Shown here: positions 29,299-38,203 of the stretch, piece after piece
How the letters are laid out: each line of letters begins with the position of its first letter
Numbering within the stretch: position 1 is the stretch's first letter
Assembly (NCBI GenBank): GCA_028292625.1
Contig: JAQGLY010000016.1
Location: 23,702-87,701, forward strand
Direction of reading: 5' to 3'
Length of the DNA: 64,000 nt
Source: Herbaspirillum sp.
GTDB taxonomy: Bacteria; Pseudomonadota; Gammaproteobacteria; Burkholderiales; Burkholderiaceae_D
Program-made: the position numbers and the translations under genes
Notes under the pieces: model-generated
What the model was told of the DNA's origin: nothing
What the model saw: only the letters and a program-made list of their open reading frames with translations
Database searches by the model: none

Positions 29299-31740
29299 AT
29301 GAACAGTTTCGGCAATGCTCCGCGCAGTAACGACGCGGAGAGCATCAAAACGTCCATTTCCAATAAGCTCGTCTATTCGGTCGGCAAGGACCCGCTGACT
29401 GCGCACGCCGAAGATTGGCTGCGCGCGGCCGAACTGGCGGTGCGCGACCGGCTGGTCGAGCGCTGGATGAAAACCAACCGCGCCTATGACCAGCAAGATC
29501 CGAAACGGGTGTATTACCTGTCGATGGAATTCTTGATGGGACGCACGTTTACCAACGCGCTGCTGGCGCTGGGCATCTACAACGAAATGCGGGCGGCGCT
29601 GGCCGCATTGCAGGTCGACATGGAAGAGATCATCAATGTCGAACCGGACGCCGCGCTGGGCAATGGCGGCCTGGGTCGTCTGGCGGCCTGTTTTCTGGAT
29701 TCGATGGCGACGCTGGGCATCACCGGCATGGGTTACGGCATCCGCTACGACTACGGCATGTTCAGCCAGCAAATCGTCGACGGCATGCAAATCGAAAGCC
29801 CCGATTACTGGCTGGCCGGCGGCAATCCGTGGGAATTTCCGCGGCCGGAGGTCCAATACCGGGTGCGCTTCGGCGGCCATATCGAGGAAATCGACGGCAA
29901 GCCGACCTGGGTCGGCTCGCACGACGTGCTGGCGACCGCCTACGACACCATCATTCCCGGCTACGCCACCGAAACGGCCAACACGCTACGCCTGTGGTCG
30001 GCCAAAGCGACTGCCGAAATGGATCTGTCGGCGTTCAATGAGGGCAATTACCTGGGCGCGGTGGCGCAGAAAAACAATTCCGAAAACGTCACACGGGTGC
30101 TGTATCCGGACGATTCGACCCTGTCGGGCCGGCAATTGCGCCTGCATCAGGAATACTTTTTCGTGTCCGCCAGCCTGCAGGATCTGATCCGGCGCTATCT
30201 GCGCAAACACGACAATTTCGACAAGCTCGCCGACAGCGTTGCGATTCACCTCAACGATACGCACCCAGTGCTGGCGATACCCGAGCTGCTGCGTATTCTG
30301 CTCGACGAACATCATCAGGATTGGGAATACTCGTGGCGGCTGGCGCAACGGATTTTCTCGTACACCAATCACACGCTGATGGCGGAAGCGCTGGAAACCT
30401 GGCCGGTCGACATGCTCAGCGCGGTGCTGCCGCGTCACTTGAACATCATCTTCCTGATCAACGCGGAATTCCTGGCCGGCGTCAACGAAGAGAATGGCTT
30501 CGACATCGAGCGTATGCGCATGCTGTCGCTGATCGAAGAGGGCGGTGAACGCCGCGTGCGGATGGCCCATCTGGCGGTGGTCGCCAGCCATAAGATCAAC
30601 GGCGTCTCGAAGCTGCACAGCGAACTGCTGCGGCAATCGCTGTTCCGCGAATTCGACAAGATATTTCCGGAGCGTTTCACCAACATAACCAACGGCATCA
30701 CGCCGCGGCGCTGGCTGTCGCAGGCCAATCCGGCGTTGTCGGCCCTGCTCGATACGAAAATCGGCCCGGACTGGCGCCGCGATCTGAGCCGGCTGTCTGC
30801 GCTCCACGAATTCGCCGGCGATCCCGCGTTCGTCGATGCATTCCGCAACGCCAAGCAGCAAAACAAGCTGCGGCTGTCGCGCTGGATCGAAGACCATCTG
30901 CACGTCGTCGTCAACACCACGTCGCTGTTCGACGTGCAGGTCAAACGCTTCCACGAATACAAGCGCCAGCTGCTCAATCTGCTGCATGTGATCACGCGCT
31001 ACAACCGCATCATCGACAACCCAGCCTCGGTGTACGTGAAACGCACGGTGATCTTCTCGGGCAAGGCCGCATCGGCCTATCACATGGCCAAAAACATCAT
31101 CCGCCTGATCAACGACGTCGCGCACACCATCAACAACGACCCGCGCGTGGGCGACCGTCTGAAAGTGGTGTTCATTCCGAATTACAGTGTCAGCCTGGCC
31201 GAACTCATTATCCCGGCGGCCGATCTGTCCGAGCAAATTTCGCTGGCCGGCACCGAAGCGTCCGGCACCGGCAATATGAAACTGAGCCTGAACGGCGCAT
31301 TGACCATCGGCACCCTGGACGGCGCCAATGTCGAAATTCAGGAGCAGGTCGGCAGCGAGAACATGTTCATCTTCGGCAAAACCACGGAAGAGGTGGCGCA
31401 CATCCGCGCATACGGTTATCAGCCGCGGCTGCTGTATGAGGCCGATACCGAGCTGAAACAGGTGCTGGATCAGATCCGCCACGGGCGCTTTTCGCCCGAG
31501 GAACCGTCGCGCTTCCATGGAATTTTCGACGAACTGGTCAGCTTCGGCGACCGCTATCTGCTGCTGGCCGATTATGCCAGTTACATTGCGACGCAGGACC
31601 GCATAGACGAGGAGTATCGGCAATCGGAGAGCTGGCATCGCAAGGTGATCGCCAATGTGGCCGGGATGGGGATGTTTTCGTCGGATCGCACGATTGCGGA
31701 TTACGCGGAAGATATCTGGCGGGTGAAGACGTTAGAATAG
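29299..31740 (+). CDS. glgP: Glycogen/starch phosphorylase
   Basis: The 813-residue PLP enzyme releases glucose-1-phosphate from alpha-glucan ends. The pyridoxal-phosphate site is the [27 protein letters not shown] stretch in the C-terminal third, whose lysine binds PLP. The N-terminal part has [18 protein letters not shown] and [17 protein letters not shown]. The start at 29299 follows AAAGGAA at about 8-10 bp. No other glycogen genes are nearby, unlike the usual glg operons. Confidence 0.95.
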   Translation: MNSFGNAPRSNDAESIKTSISNKLVYSVGKDPLTAHAEDWLRAAELAVRDRLVERWMKTNRAYDQQDPKRVYYLSMEFLMGRTFTNALLALGIYNEMRAALAALQVDMEEIINVEPDAALGNGGLGRLAACFLDSMATLGITGMGYGIRYDYGMFSQQIVDGMQIESPDYWLAGGNPWEFPRPEVQYRVRFGGHIEEIDGKPTWVGSHDVLATAYDTIIPGYATETANTLRLWSAKATAEMDLSAFNEGNYLGAVAQKNNSENVTRVLYPDDSTLSGRQLRLHQEYFFVSASLQDLIRRYLRKHDNFDKLADSVAIHLNDTHPVLAIPELLRILLDEHHQDWEYSWRLAQRIFSYTNHTLMAEALETWPVDMLSAVLPRHLNIIFLINAEFLAGVNEENGFDIERMRMLSLIEEGGERRVRMAHLAVVASHKINGVSKLHSELLRQSLFREFDKIFPERFTNITNGITPRRWLSQANPALSALLDTKIGPDWRRDLSRLSALHEFAGDPAFVDAFRNAKQQNKLRLSRWIEDHLHVVVNTTSLFDVQVKRFHEYKRQLLNLLHVITRYNRIIDNPASVYVKRTVIFSGKAASAYHMAKNIIRLINDVAHTINNDPRVGDRLKVVFIPNYSVSLAELIIPAADLSEQISLAGTEASGTGNMKLSLNGALTIGTLDGANVEIQEQVGSENMFIFGKTTEEVAHIRAYGYQPRLLYEADTELKQVLDQIRHGRFSPEEPSRFHGIFDELVSFGDRYLLLADYASYIATQDRIDEEYRQSESWHRKVIANVAGMGMFSSDRTIADYAEDIWRVKTLE

Positions 31741-31798
31741 GCGAAGCTTTTTTAACATTTTTGGCTGCGCTCCTACTCAGGACTGTCGGAAAAGCAAT

Positions 31799-31863
31799 GC
31801 GGCTACTCCGGACGAACGGGGTTTAGTGGCATTCACAGAAAACCGTTCGTCCGGAGTAGCCGC
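31799..31863. repeat. Long intergenic inverted repeat (21-bp arms)
   Basis: Arms 31799-31819 and 31843-31863 are perfect reverse complements (core GGCTACTCCGGACGAACGG) around a 23-nt loop. A second, smaller hairpin (GCCGC-GTTA-GCGGC, 31859-31872) overlaps the 3' arm, so the two structures would be mutually exclusive. The repeat sits between glgP and an esterase gene. It could be a mobile palindromic element, a terminator without a U run, or a regulatory leader. Confidence 0.75.
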
Positions 31864-31916
31864 GTTAGCGGCGTATCGAAGGAAGCGCACCGGCGCTCCC
31901 TACCACCAGAGAAAAC

Positions 31917-32867
31917 ATGCCCGGATTCCCCCATCCCCAAGTCGCAGCCCTGTTAAACGGCATCCTCAAACAGGAGCCCAACGCGGTCCCCACGATACAA
32001 GCCGCACGCAATGGCAGCATCGCATTGATAGAACCCCTCAGCGGTCCCGGCGAGCCCGTCGCCGCCGCCTGGGACAGCGTCGCCGATACCGCGCACGGCC
32101 CGGTGCCGCTGCGCTGGTACCGGCCGTCCGCCAGCCAGCCCGATGCCTTGCTGGTCTATGTGCATGGCGGCGGCTGGGTCGCAGGATCGCTGGATACGCA
32201 TGACAGCCTGTGCCGCGCCTTGGCGCTGCGTTCCGGATTCCTGGTCGTCAGCATAGGCTACAGTCTGTCGCCGGAAGCAGTGTTTCCGCAGGCGCAGCAG
32301 GAGGTCAATGAGATCCTGCTGCGCGCGCCCGCGCTGGCGGAGGCGGCCGGTTTCCATACCCGCACGCTGGCGGTCGCCGGCGACAGCGCCGGCGCGCAGC
32401 TGCTGGGCGTTGCGCTGCATGCGCTGGCAGCCGATCGGCTGCCCATGCCGGATGCGGCGGTCTTCATTTATCCGGTCACCGATGCGACGATGAGCGCGCC
32501 CAGCTGGCGCACGCTGGCCGACGGCTATAGCCTGACGGCCGAACGCATGCGCTGGTTCTGGACGCAATATCTGGGCGAGGAGGCGATGCGTACTCCGGAC
32601 CGGCTTACCGCACCCGATATCTCGCCGCTGTACTCCGACCGGCTGGCTGCGTTTCCGCGTTCGATGGTGATTACGGCCGAATTCGATTTGCTGCGGGACG
32701 AGGGGAGGCAGTTCGCCGAAAAACTGGCGGCGCAAGGCGTGGCGGCGCAACATCTGCATGTGCCGGGACAAATCCACAGCTTCATCCGCTTTCGCAAGGT
32801 GCTGACCGATCCGCAGTGGGGAGCGGATGCGGTATGCGGAAAGATCGCGGAATTTTTGAAGAAATAG
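31917..32867 (+). CDS. HSL-family alpha/beta-hydrolase (esterase)
   Basis: The 316-residue soluble esterase has all expected catalytic features of the hormone-sensitive-lipase family: oxyanion hole VHGGGW (about 82-87), nucleophile elbow GDSAG (about 155-159), acid aspartate in the AEFDLLRDEG stretch, and the histidine in GQIHSF. It hydrolyses short acyl esters in family members. It is 50 bp downstream of the long inverted repeat and ends 2 bp from a convergent kinase gene. It is a useful intact comparison for the defective protein at 17326. Confidence 0.92.
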   Translation: MPGFPHPQVAALLNGILKQEPNAVPTIQAARNGSIALIEPLSGPGEPVAAAWDSVADTAHGPVPLRWYRPSASQPDALLVYVHGGGWVAGSLDTHDSLCRALALRSGFLVVSIGYSLSPEAVFPQAQQEVNEILLRAPALAEAAGFHTRTLAVAGDSAGAQLLGVALHALAADRLPMPDAAVFIYPVTDATMSAPSWRTLADGYSLTAERMRWFWTQYLGEEAMRTPDRLTAPDISPLYSDRLAAFPRSMVITAEFDLLRDEGRQFAEKLAAQGVAAQHLHVPGQIHSFIRFRKVLTDPQWGADAVCGKIAEFLKK

Positions 32868-32869
32868 GG

Positions 32870-33475
32870 CTAGGGCAAACGCAATTCGAACAAGGCGCCG
32901 CCGCCGGCGCTGTTGCTGAGCACCGCCATGCCGCGGCTTTCGTCTTTGACATGGGCGGCGGCGATGGCATTGCACAGATCCATGCCGAGTCCGGTGGAAT
33001 GGGTTTTTTCCTTGGCGCCGAGGCCGGGGCCATCGTCGCGCACGGTCAGGGACAGATAGCCGTCGCGCTGCACGCAACCGAGCTCGATGCGCGAGCGCGC
33101 AAAGCGCATCGCATTCTGCAACGCGGCTTCCAGCGCCAGCGCGACCAGGTTTTCATCGAAAAACGCCACCGCCGGCATGTCCGTCGTATCGACCGACAAC
33201 GCCACGCCGGTCTTGCCGCTGCGCAGCTGATGCGTCAGCGAGGTCAGGAAATCCGCCGGCGACACCGAATCGATCTGCGCCGCCAACCCGCTCGACGATG
33301 CCTTGTACAAGGTCAGGAATCCGATCAGTTTATCCTGCAGGTTCAGACAGATCGCATGCGCATGCTCGGCGCGGCCGGGCGCGGGCGCATCGACCATTTG
33401 CTGCAATTCGCCCTCCAGCACGGCGAGCGCATTCTTGATGTCATGCACGATGATGGCCGACAGTCTCGGGTCCAT
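32870..33475 (-). CDS. Minimal sensor-less histidine kinase
   Basis: The 201-residue cytosolic protein consists only of a phosphoacceptor helix and an ATP-binding domain. The H-box reads IIVHDIKNALAVLE with His11. The ATP-binding domain shows an N-box (ALEAALQNAMRFA), the G1 motif DDGPGL, and GLGMDLCNAI. There is no sensor or membrane segment, so the signal must come from elsewhere. It starts 2 bp after the stop of the receiver-TPR gene, so the pair is certainly an operon and most likely a cognate partnership. Alternative reading: a histidine phosphotransferase that has kept an ATPase fold. Confidence 0.85.
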   Translation of the reverse strand: MDPRLSAIIVHDIKNALAVLEGELQQMVDAPAPGRAEHAHAICLNLQDKLIGFLTLYKASSSGLAAQIDSVSPADFLTSLTHQLRSGKTGVALSVDTTDMPAVAFFDENLVALALEAALQNAMRFARSRIELGCVQRDGYLSLTVRDDGPGLGAKEKTHSTGLGMDLCNAIAAAHVKDESRGMAVLSNSAGGGALFELRLP

Positions 33476-33477
33476 AC

Positions 33478-35106
33478 TCAGATCTTTATTGGATGATTGT
33501 TAAGCGTACGACGCAAAAACAGATGCATTTTTGCGACACGGTCGTTGCCGGGAAGCAATTTATCCAATTTTGACAGATAACCGGTAACGCGGGTCACATA
33601 ATCGCGTTCCACACCTTTCTGGCTCATCCACAGCAAATAGATCTGCGCCGCCGATAGCAGCACGCCGGTATTGTCCGGCATGCTGCTCAGCGCTTCTTCC
33701 AGCTTGGCCAGCGACGCCTCGAACTGCGCCGAACGCATCAAAGCCTGGGCTTCGGCGACAATATTCATGCAATGCTTGACCGGGTCTTCGATCAGCTCCG
33801 CCACCAGCGTTTCCTTGCCGGCGTCGCCTAGCACGCGTTTGGCCTGCGCCAGCAATGCGCGGTTTTCGTGATCCGATTTCACGGCGGCCGAGATCAGCGC
33901 CGCGCCCTCGTCGTCGCGGCCGACCGCAAACGCCGCCCGCGCCAGCAACAGCGTCGCATTGACGCCGGGGGTTTCGCCTGCCTTCTGCTGCGCGACTTCG
34001 AAGGCCTGCTCGGCCTGCTCAAGGTCGCCCAGTTTGACGTAGGCCTGCGCCTGCATCGCCGCCTGCGCGCAGAGAAATGCATTGGATTCGGCATACCTGA
34101 GCGGCACGCCGTTAAACACTTTCAGCGCCGCTTCGCCATCGCCGGTATCGACATACACCTGTGCCAGCGAAATCAGATCCGACGCTTGTCCGGTCATCGA
34201 TCCCTTGCTCAATTTGACGACCTGCGAAAACGCCTCCCCGGCCTGGGCCAGCTCGCCGATCTTGTAGGCCGCATCGCCGACCAGCCGGCTGCGCGGCGCC
34301 GACGGCACCACCCGCGCGGAACGGGCCAGCGCGTTCAGCGCCGCATTGTCGTCGCCGGTCATGCCGGCAATATGCGCCAGCAAATCGTAAGCCTCGATAT
34401 ATTGGGGATTTTTGATCAGTATCGCCTCGACCATCGCCCGCGCCTTGGCCGGCTCGCCGGCGGCGATTTCGCATTTGGCCAGGCCGAGCGAAGCCCAGAT
34501 CAGATCGTCGCGCAGCGCCAGCGCACGCCGGTAAAGTTCGCCGGCTTCGTCGGGCCGCTGCAGTTCCAGCAGCATGCGGCCCTTGAGCTTGAGGATGTCG
34601 ACAATCCATTTGGGTTCCGCCGCCAGCACCTGGTCGCAGGCGGCGACCGCGCCGGCTGTGTCCTTGCGCGCGATGCAGTCGGTGATCGGCAGAAAGGTGT
34701 TTTGCTTGTCCAGCATGCGCCCGATACGCTCTGCCAGCTTGGTGGCGGTCAACGGCTTGAGCATATAAGCGTCGGGCTTGAATTCGGCCGCGCCGGCCAC
34801 CGAGCTGTAACTGGTCTCCGCCGTCACCATGATGAAAATGGTGGATTCGGGCAGCAAGTTGTGAGAGCGGAAATACTCCAGCAGATGCTGGCCGTTGGTC
34901 TCCCGATTCAGGTTGTAATCGCAGACGATGACGTCGTAACTGTTTTTCTGAACGAACTGAATCGCTTCATCGGGCGTAGCCGCCTGATCGACACGCGTCA
35001 TGCCCAGTTGACCCAGATGCAGACGGATGTTCTGGCGCATGCCGGCCAGATCGTCGATCACCAGCGAACGCAGCGTCGCAAGACGGCTAAAAGAAACGGA
35101 TGCCAT
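33478..35106 (-). CDS. Receiver-TPR response regulator
   Basis: The 542-residue protein joins an N-terminal receiver domain (about 10-130; phosphoacceptor D63 in IVCDYNL, acidic pair D18-D19, switch lysine in YMLKP) to a long helical region of tetratricopeptide-type repeats (about 140-540). There is no DNA-binding or enzymatic output domain, so it probably acts through protein contacts. It lies directly upstream of the minimal kinase gene. Family relatives in Gram-negative bacteria are often motility- or development-associated, but its target here is not determined. Confidence 0.88.
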   Translation of the reverse strand: MASVSFSRLATLRSLVIDDLAGMRQNIRLHLGQLGMTRVDQAATPDEAIQFVQKNSYDVIVCDYNLNRETNGQHLLEYFRSHNLLPESTIFIMVTAETSYSSVAGAAEFKPDAYMLKPLTATKLAERIGRMLDKQNTFLPITDCIARKDTAGAVAACDQVLAAEPKWIVDILKLKGRMLLELQRPDEAGELYRRALALRDDLIWASLGLAKCEIAAGEPAKARAMVEAILIKNPQYIEAYDLLAHIAGMTGDDNAALNALARSARVVPSAPRSRLVGDAAYKIGELAQAGEAFSQVVKLSKGSMTGQASDLISLAQVYVDTGDGEAALKVFNGVPLRYAESNAFLCAQAAMQAQAYVKLGDLEQAEQAFEVAQQKAGETPGVNATLLLARAAFAVGRDDEGAALISAAVKSDHENRALLAQAKRVLGDAGKETLVAELIEDPVKHCMNIVAEAQALMRSAQFEASLAKLEEALSSMPDNTGVLLSAAQIYLLWMSQKGVERDYVTRVTGYLSKLDKLLPGNDRVAKMHLFLRRTLNNHPIKI

Positions 35107-35244
35107 AGATGGAAACTTGCAAATATAGAAACAATTGAAGAGGGCGCAATCGTACTATAGAAGGGGCGCGAGAAGGGCGCCGATAAGGTGGCATAAAATG
35201 CCGCGATTCGGACAATCGAAGCCGTATCCGGCTGCAAAACCGGT

Positions 35245-36483
35245 TTATGCGCCGGGCAAGTCCTCCAGGCGGCCGATTTCGCGGCTCAGGTTGGCGATGG
35301 CGCTGCGATTGTATTGGGTCGCGAAATACGGATCCCGATACAGGCGTCCGGCGGCGGCCCGATCCCGCAATTGCGTCATCACCCGCATGCGCCAGGGCCG
35401 GTATTCCGCATCGGGCACCTGGCTTTGTTCATCGCGCACCGCCTGGGCATACATATCGTAGACATCCTCTTCCTGCCCGAAAATGGCCAGATCGACGGAC
35501 TGTATCGTGTCTTTCAATGGATGCGCGACGGCCGGTTCCCGCGAGTGATCGGTCGCGCGGATCAAATCGGCAACCTGATCCGCGGCGGCCGGATCGAGCC
35601 CGCTTTCCAGCCATAAGCAGGCGCTGCGTTCCACGTCCGAGGCGGCCGTGGCGGCCGCGCTTGCCGCGGTGGCGCCCTTCTTGTCGTTCGCGCCCCGGTT
35701 CGCCGCACGCTTGCTGCCGAGATTTCTGCATTCGCCGCCATACACCCCATCGTGAAACCAGAATGCTTTCTTCAGCAGCACCAGCGCCTCCGGCGTGGCC
35801 GCGGTATTCAATCCCCACACCCGGATTTCGGTCAAACCGTGCACCAGATGGTCCAGATTACGATAATGCCGCAGCGAGCCGCCGTAGCTGGTGTCGCCGA
35901 TCAGGCGCTCGAACCACTCATCGGCCTGGCGTATCGCTTGCGGCGTCACGCCCGCTGCGCTGTATTGCCACAGCGCCTCCCATTCCTTGCGCAGCCATTC
36001 CAACAGCCAAGCCCGATGTGCCGGGCCCGGGATGAATTTGCTGACGTTCCAGTTCCAGCCGACCGGCCCCTGCAGCATGGCGACGAAACTGGAGCTGACC
36101 GATCCCAGATCGCGCGGCGGCATCACGAAAATGGTCTTCGCGCCGTGCAGCACGTCGACATTGGTTTGCTGAATCAGATTTTCGTAGTCGAAATCGGCGG
36201 TGTTGCGAATGCCGCGGATCAGGTAGTCGATGCCGTGTTTTTTGGCCGCGCGGGCCGTGTAATCGCCTTTGACGATAATCACGCGCACATTGTGCCAACC
36301 GCGTTCGGCGGCGCTCTGCTCAATGATCTGCTTGCGTTTTTCGGCCGGAAATTGCGGCCGCTTGGCGGAATTTTCGGACAGGAACACGGTCACTTCGTCG
36401 GCCAGCGAACGGGCTTCTTCGATCACCCACATATGACCGTTGGTGATCGGGTCCAAAGTGCCGGAAAAGGCTATTTTTTTCAT
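35245..36483 (-). CDS. CoaD-like nucleotidyltransferase fused to a COG4339 HD-type phosphohydrolase
   Basis: The 412-residue protein has two domains. Residues 1-165 resemble phosphopantetheine adenylyltransferase: GTLDPITNGH at 8-17, IRGIRNTADFDYE at 89-101, and SVSSSF at 128-133. Residues about 183-405 match the predicted HD metal-dependent hydrolase family COG4339: His206 and His212 in HYRNLDH, the HD pair H244-D245 in WFHDGVY, DH at 312-313, and D331 in SVDLAIFG. An Ala/Lys-rich insertion of about 28 residues lies at 255-283. A CoaD domain alone is about 160 residues, so the C-terminal domain is an unusual addition. Substrates are unknown; the pair could make and break the same nucleotide compound. 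Confidence 0.85.
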   Translation of the reverse strand: MKKIAFSGTLDPITNGHMWVIEEARSLADEVTVFLSENSAKRPQFPAEKRKQIIEQSAAERGWHNVRVIIVKGDYTARAAKKHGIDYLIRGIRNTADFDYENLIQQTNVDVLHGAKTIFVMPPRDLGSVSSSFVAMLQGPVGWNWNVSKFIPGPAHRAWLLEWLRKEWEALWQYSAAGVTPQAIRQADEWFERLIGDTSYGGSLRHYRNLDHLVHGLTEIRVWGLNTAATPEALVLLKKAFWFHDGVYGGECRNLGSKRAANRGANDKKGATAASAAATAASDVERSACLWLESGLDPAAADQVADLIRATDHSREPAVAHPLKDTIQSVDLAIFGQEEDVYDMYAQAVRDEQSQVPDAEYRPWRMRVMTQLRDRAAAGRLYRDPYFATQYNRSAIANLSREIGRLEDLPGA

Positions 36484-36501
36484 AAGCGGCCGGAATAACG
36501 G

Positions 36502-36789
36502 TCAAGTCCCGCTATCGTCGCAAAAAGCGGCCAGGAATGTGCTGACGCTGGGAATGGCCGGATCTTCTTCGTAAATCTGCAATGCAAATGCGCGGGCCTT
36601 GTCCATCAGGCCGCTTTCCTTGGCCGCATAAAAGCCCTGCAGTCGACCCTGTATCCGATACACTCCCTCGAACGCATCGATATTGTCTTCGATCAAACTG
36701 AGCGCGCCGCTGTAATCGTGCTTCTGACGCAACGAGGCAGCTTCGATAATCAATTCTTTGGGGGGTTTTAAATGCTTGTTCGACACCAT
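36502..36789 (-). CDS. Small helical (TPR-like) hypothetical protein upstream of CoaD-HD
   Basis: A 95-residue product is predicted from the ATG at 36789, which has AAGGA seven bases upstream. A longer open frame (to 36897) has less support. The sequence is mostly helical, with an ALSLIEDNIDAFEGVYRIQGRLQGFYAAKESG pattern that resembles a helical repeat. It ends 18 bp before the CoaD-HD start, so the two are probably co-transcribed. I do not recognise the family. Confidence 0.6.
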   Translation of the reverse strand: MVSNKHLKPPKELIIEAASLRQKHDYSGALSLIEDNIDAFEGVYRIQGRLQGFYAAKESGLMDKARAFALQIYEEDPAIPSVSTFLAAFCDDSGT

Positions 36790-37002
36790 CGGAAATCCTT
36801 GTTTAACACGGAGCGCTCCCACGCTCTGGGCGGTCATCCGTGATAATCGATGGAGGCCGCCAGCCCGGTCAGGGTCTGTAATTCGTTTGTTGATCATACA
36901 TCAATTTCCAGACGCCATTCTCACGGACGGATCGGTAAACGTAAACAATTGATAACACCGCCGCGAGCGCGCCCTTCGGGCAAATCGCGTTAAGGGGAGC
37001 TC

Positions 37003-37617
37003 ATGACCCGTTATTGCATAGCGCCAGAACGCCGCAAGCTGCTCGTTCGCATCGGCGCCGCCGGTTTGCATACATGGCTGACGTTGCCGGCGGCGTTGGC
37101 GGCATCGAACCCATCCGACCCGGCGACGCCGACCGAGATCACTGTCGAACGTAGTGAGCGGGACGGCTATCCGGTGTTCGATATCCATGCCGGCATCACG
37201 GTCGCGGCGCCGCCGCAACGCGTCTGGCAGGTCTTGACCGATTACGACCGCTTGGCCGAATTCGTGCCGAATCTGATTTCTTCTCGCTTGATTTCGCGCC
37301 ACGGCAACGAATGCGTCGTCGTGCAGGAAGGCTACGGCCGCTTCCTGTTCGTCAAACAGAAGATCGATCTGTTATTGCAGGCGCAGGAAGTTCCGCAAAC
37401 CAGCATTGCGTTAACGTTGTTGCGGGGGAATATGCATGAATACCGCGCCGAATGGCGGCTTAATCGGGTCGAAGCAAACGCGACGCAGCTGATCTATACC
37501 GGCGCCATCGCGCCCGCGTTTTATGTGCCGGCGCTGTTCGGCACGGCCTTGATCAAAAGCGATTTGCGCAATATGATCGCGGCCGTCGCCAGGGAAATGG
37601 AAAAGACCGCGCCGTGA
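37003..37617 (+). CDS. Exported SRPBCC-fold (START-like) protein
   Basis: The 204-residue product has an N-terminal signal-like segment (RRKLLVRIGAAGLHTWLTLPAALAA, roughly residues 10-34, possibly Tat-type because of the RR pair), then an SRPBCC/START-like fold: VAAPPQRVWQVLTDYDRLAEFVPNLISSRLI is the characteristic first strand-helix unit. These domains bind hydrophobic ligands. Its direct partners are not known. It is divergent from the small protein/CoaD-HD genes. Confidence 0.8.
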   Translation: MTRYCIAPERRKLLVRIGAAGLHTWLTLPAALAASNPSDPATPTEITVERSERDGYPVFDIHAGITVAAPPQRVWQVLTDYDRLAEFVPNLISSRLISRHGNECVVVQEGYGRFLFVKQKIDLLLQAQEVPQTSIALTLLRGNMHEYRAEWRLNRVEANATQLIYTGAIAPAFYVPALFGTALIKSDLRNMIAAVAREMEKTAP

Positions 37618-37664
37618 ACTGAACCGGGCGCGGCGAGCGGGACTTTTCGCTCTCAGTCTACCGC

Positions 37665-37690
37665 GAAGATCGGCCCGCGGACCGATCTTC
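37665..37690. terminator. Inverted repeat between convergent genes (candidate terminator)
   Basis: GAAGATCGG and CCGATCTTC (9 bp) flank a GC-rich centre containing CCGCGG. It lies between the plus-strand SRPBCC gene and the minus-strand Tyr/Pro-rich gene. There is no clear T run, so a hairpin or protein site is also possible. Confidence 0.5.
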
Positions 37691-37710
37691 TATTGCTGCC
37701 GACGGCTGTA

Positions 37711-38085
37711 TCAACGTTGATAATAACCGTCGCGGACATAGCCGTCACGACGATAGCCATCGCGATAATAAGCATCCCTAGGATGATAGGCGCGCTCGTA
37801 GACGACCGGGCGCGGCTGGTAATAGCGCGGGGGAGGGGCCTGATAATAAACGGGGGCCGGCGCCTGGTAATAAACCGGCTGCGGCGGTTCCACATAGACC
37901 CGTTGCGGCGGCTCTCGATAGACAGACGGCTGCACCGCGTTCGCAATCAGGGATCCCACCACCACCGCACCTAATACACCGGCAGCCACGCCGACGCCTC
38001 GGTCGCCGGCGAACGCCCCGGTCGATACCGAAGAAGCCAACACACCGACCACCAGCAGAGCAGCTAAACTTTTTTTGCCAACCAT
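37711..38085 (-). CDS. Exported Tyr/Pro-rich protein with RDGY repeats
   Basis: The 124-residue product has a signal peptide ending near AFAGD, a glycine/alanine/valine-rich hydrophobic stretch (about 30-50), then a proline/tyrosine-rich tail with repeated PVYYQAP units and a C-terminal RDGY unit repeated three times. GAGGAG lies 6 bp before the ATG. It probably faces the periplasm or cell surface. No enzymatic motif is visible. Related short YXQAP-rich proteins occur in Burkholderiales, but function is unknown. Confidence 0.7.
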   Translation of the reverse strand: MVGKKSLAALLVVGVLASSVSTGAFAGDRGVGVAAGVLGAVVVGSLIANAVQPSVYREPPQRVYVEPPQPVYYQAPAPVYYQAPPPRYYQPRPVVYERAYHPRDAYYRDGYRRDGYVRDGYYQR

Positions 38086-38203
38086 GATGTACTCCTCAAA
38101 GTAAGCGCTTCATTCGCGCCACGATTGAAATATAGAGTACTTTTCCGCCATTGCAGCCCGCCGGCGGAATTCCTTACATTTGATACGGAGTAGGTAGGGG
38201 AGC

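Noticed and set aside
29986..31638. 550-codon minus-strand open frame inside glgP
   Set aside because: It is a shadow frame with low-complexity composition, and the plus strand encodes an intact glycogen phosphorylase.
33868..35160. 430-codon plus-strand frame inside the receiver-TPR gene
   Set aside because: It is an antisense shadow; the minus-strand receiver domain motifs and tight coupling with the kinase gene are decisive.
35107..35244. Possible tRNA-like sequence near GGCTGCAAAACCGG
   Set aside because: No cloverleaf could be folded by eye and no CCA-type end was seen.
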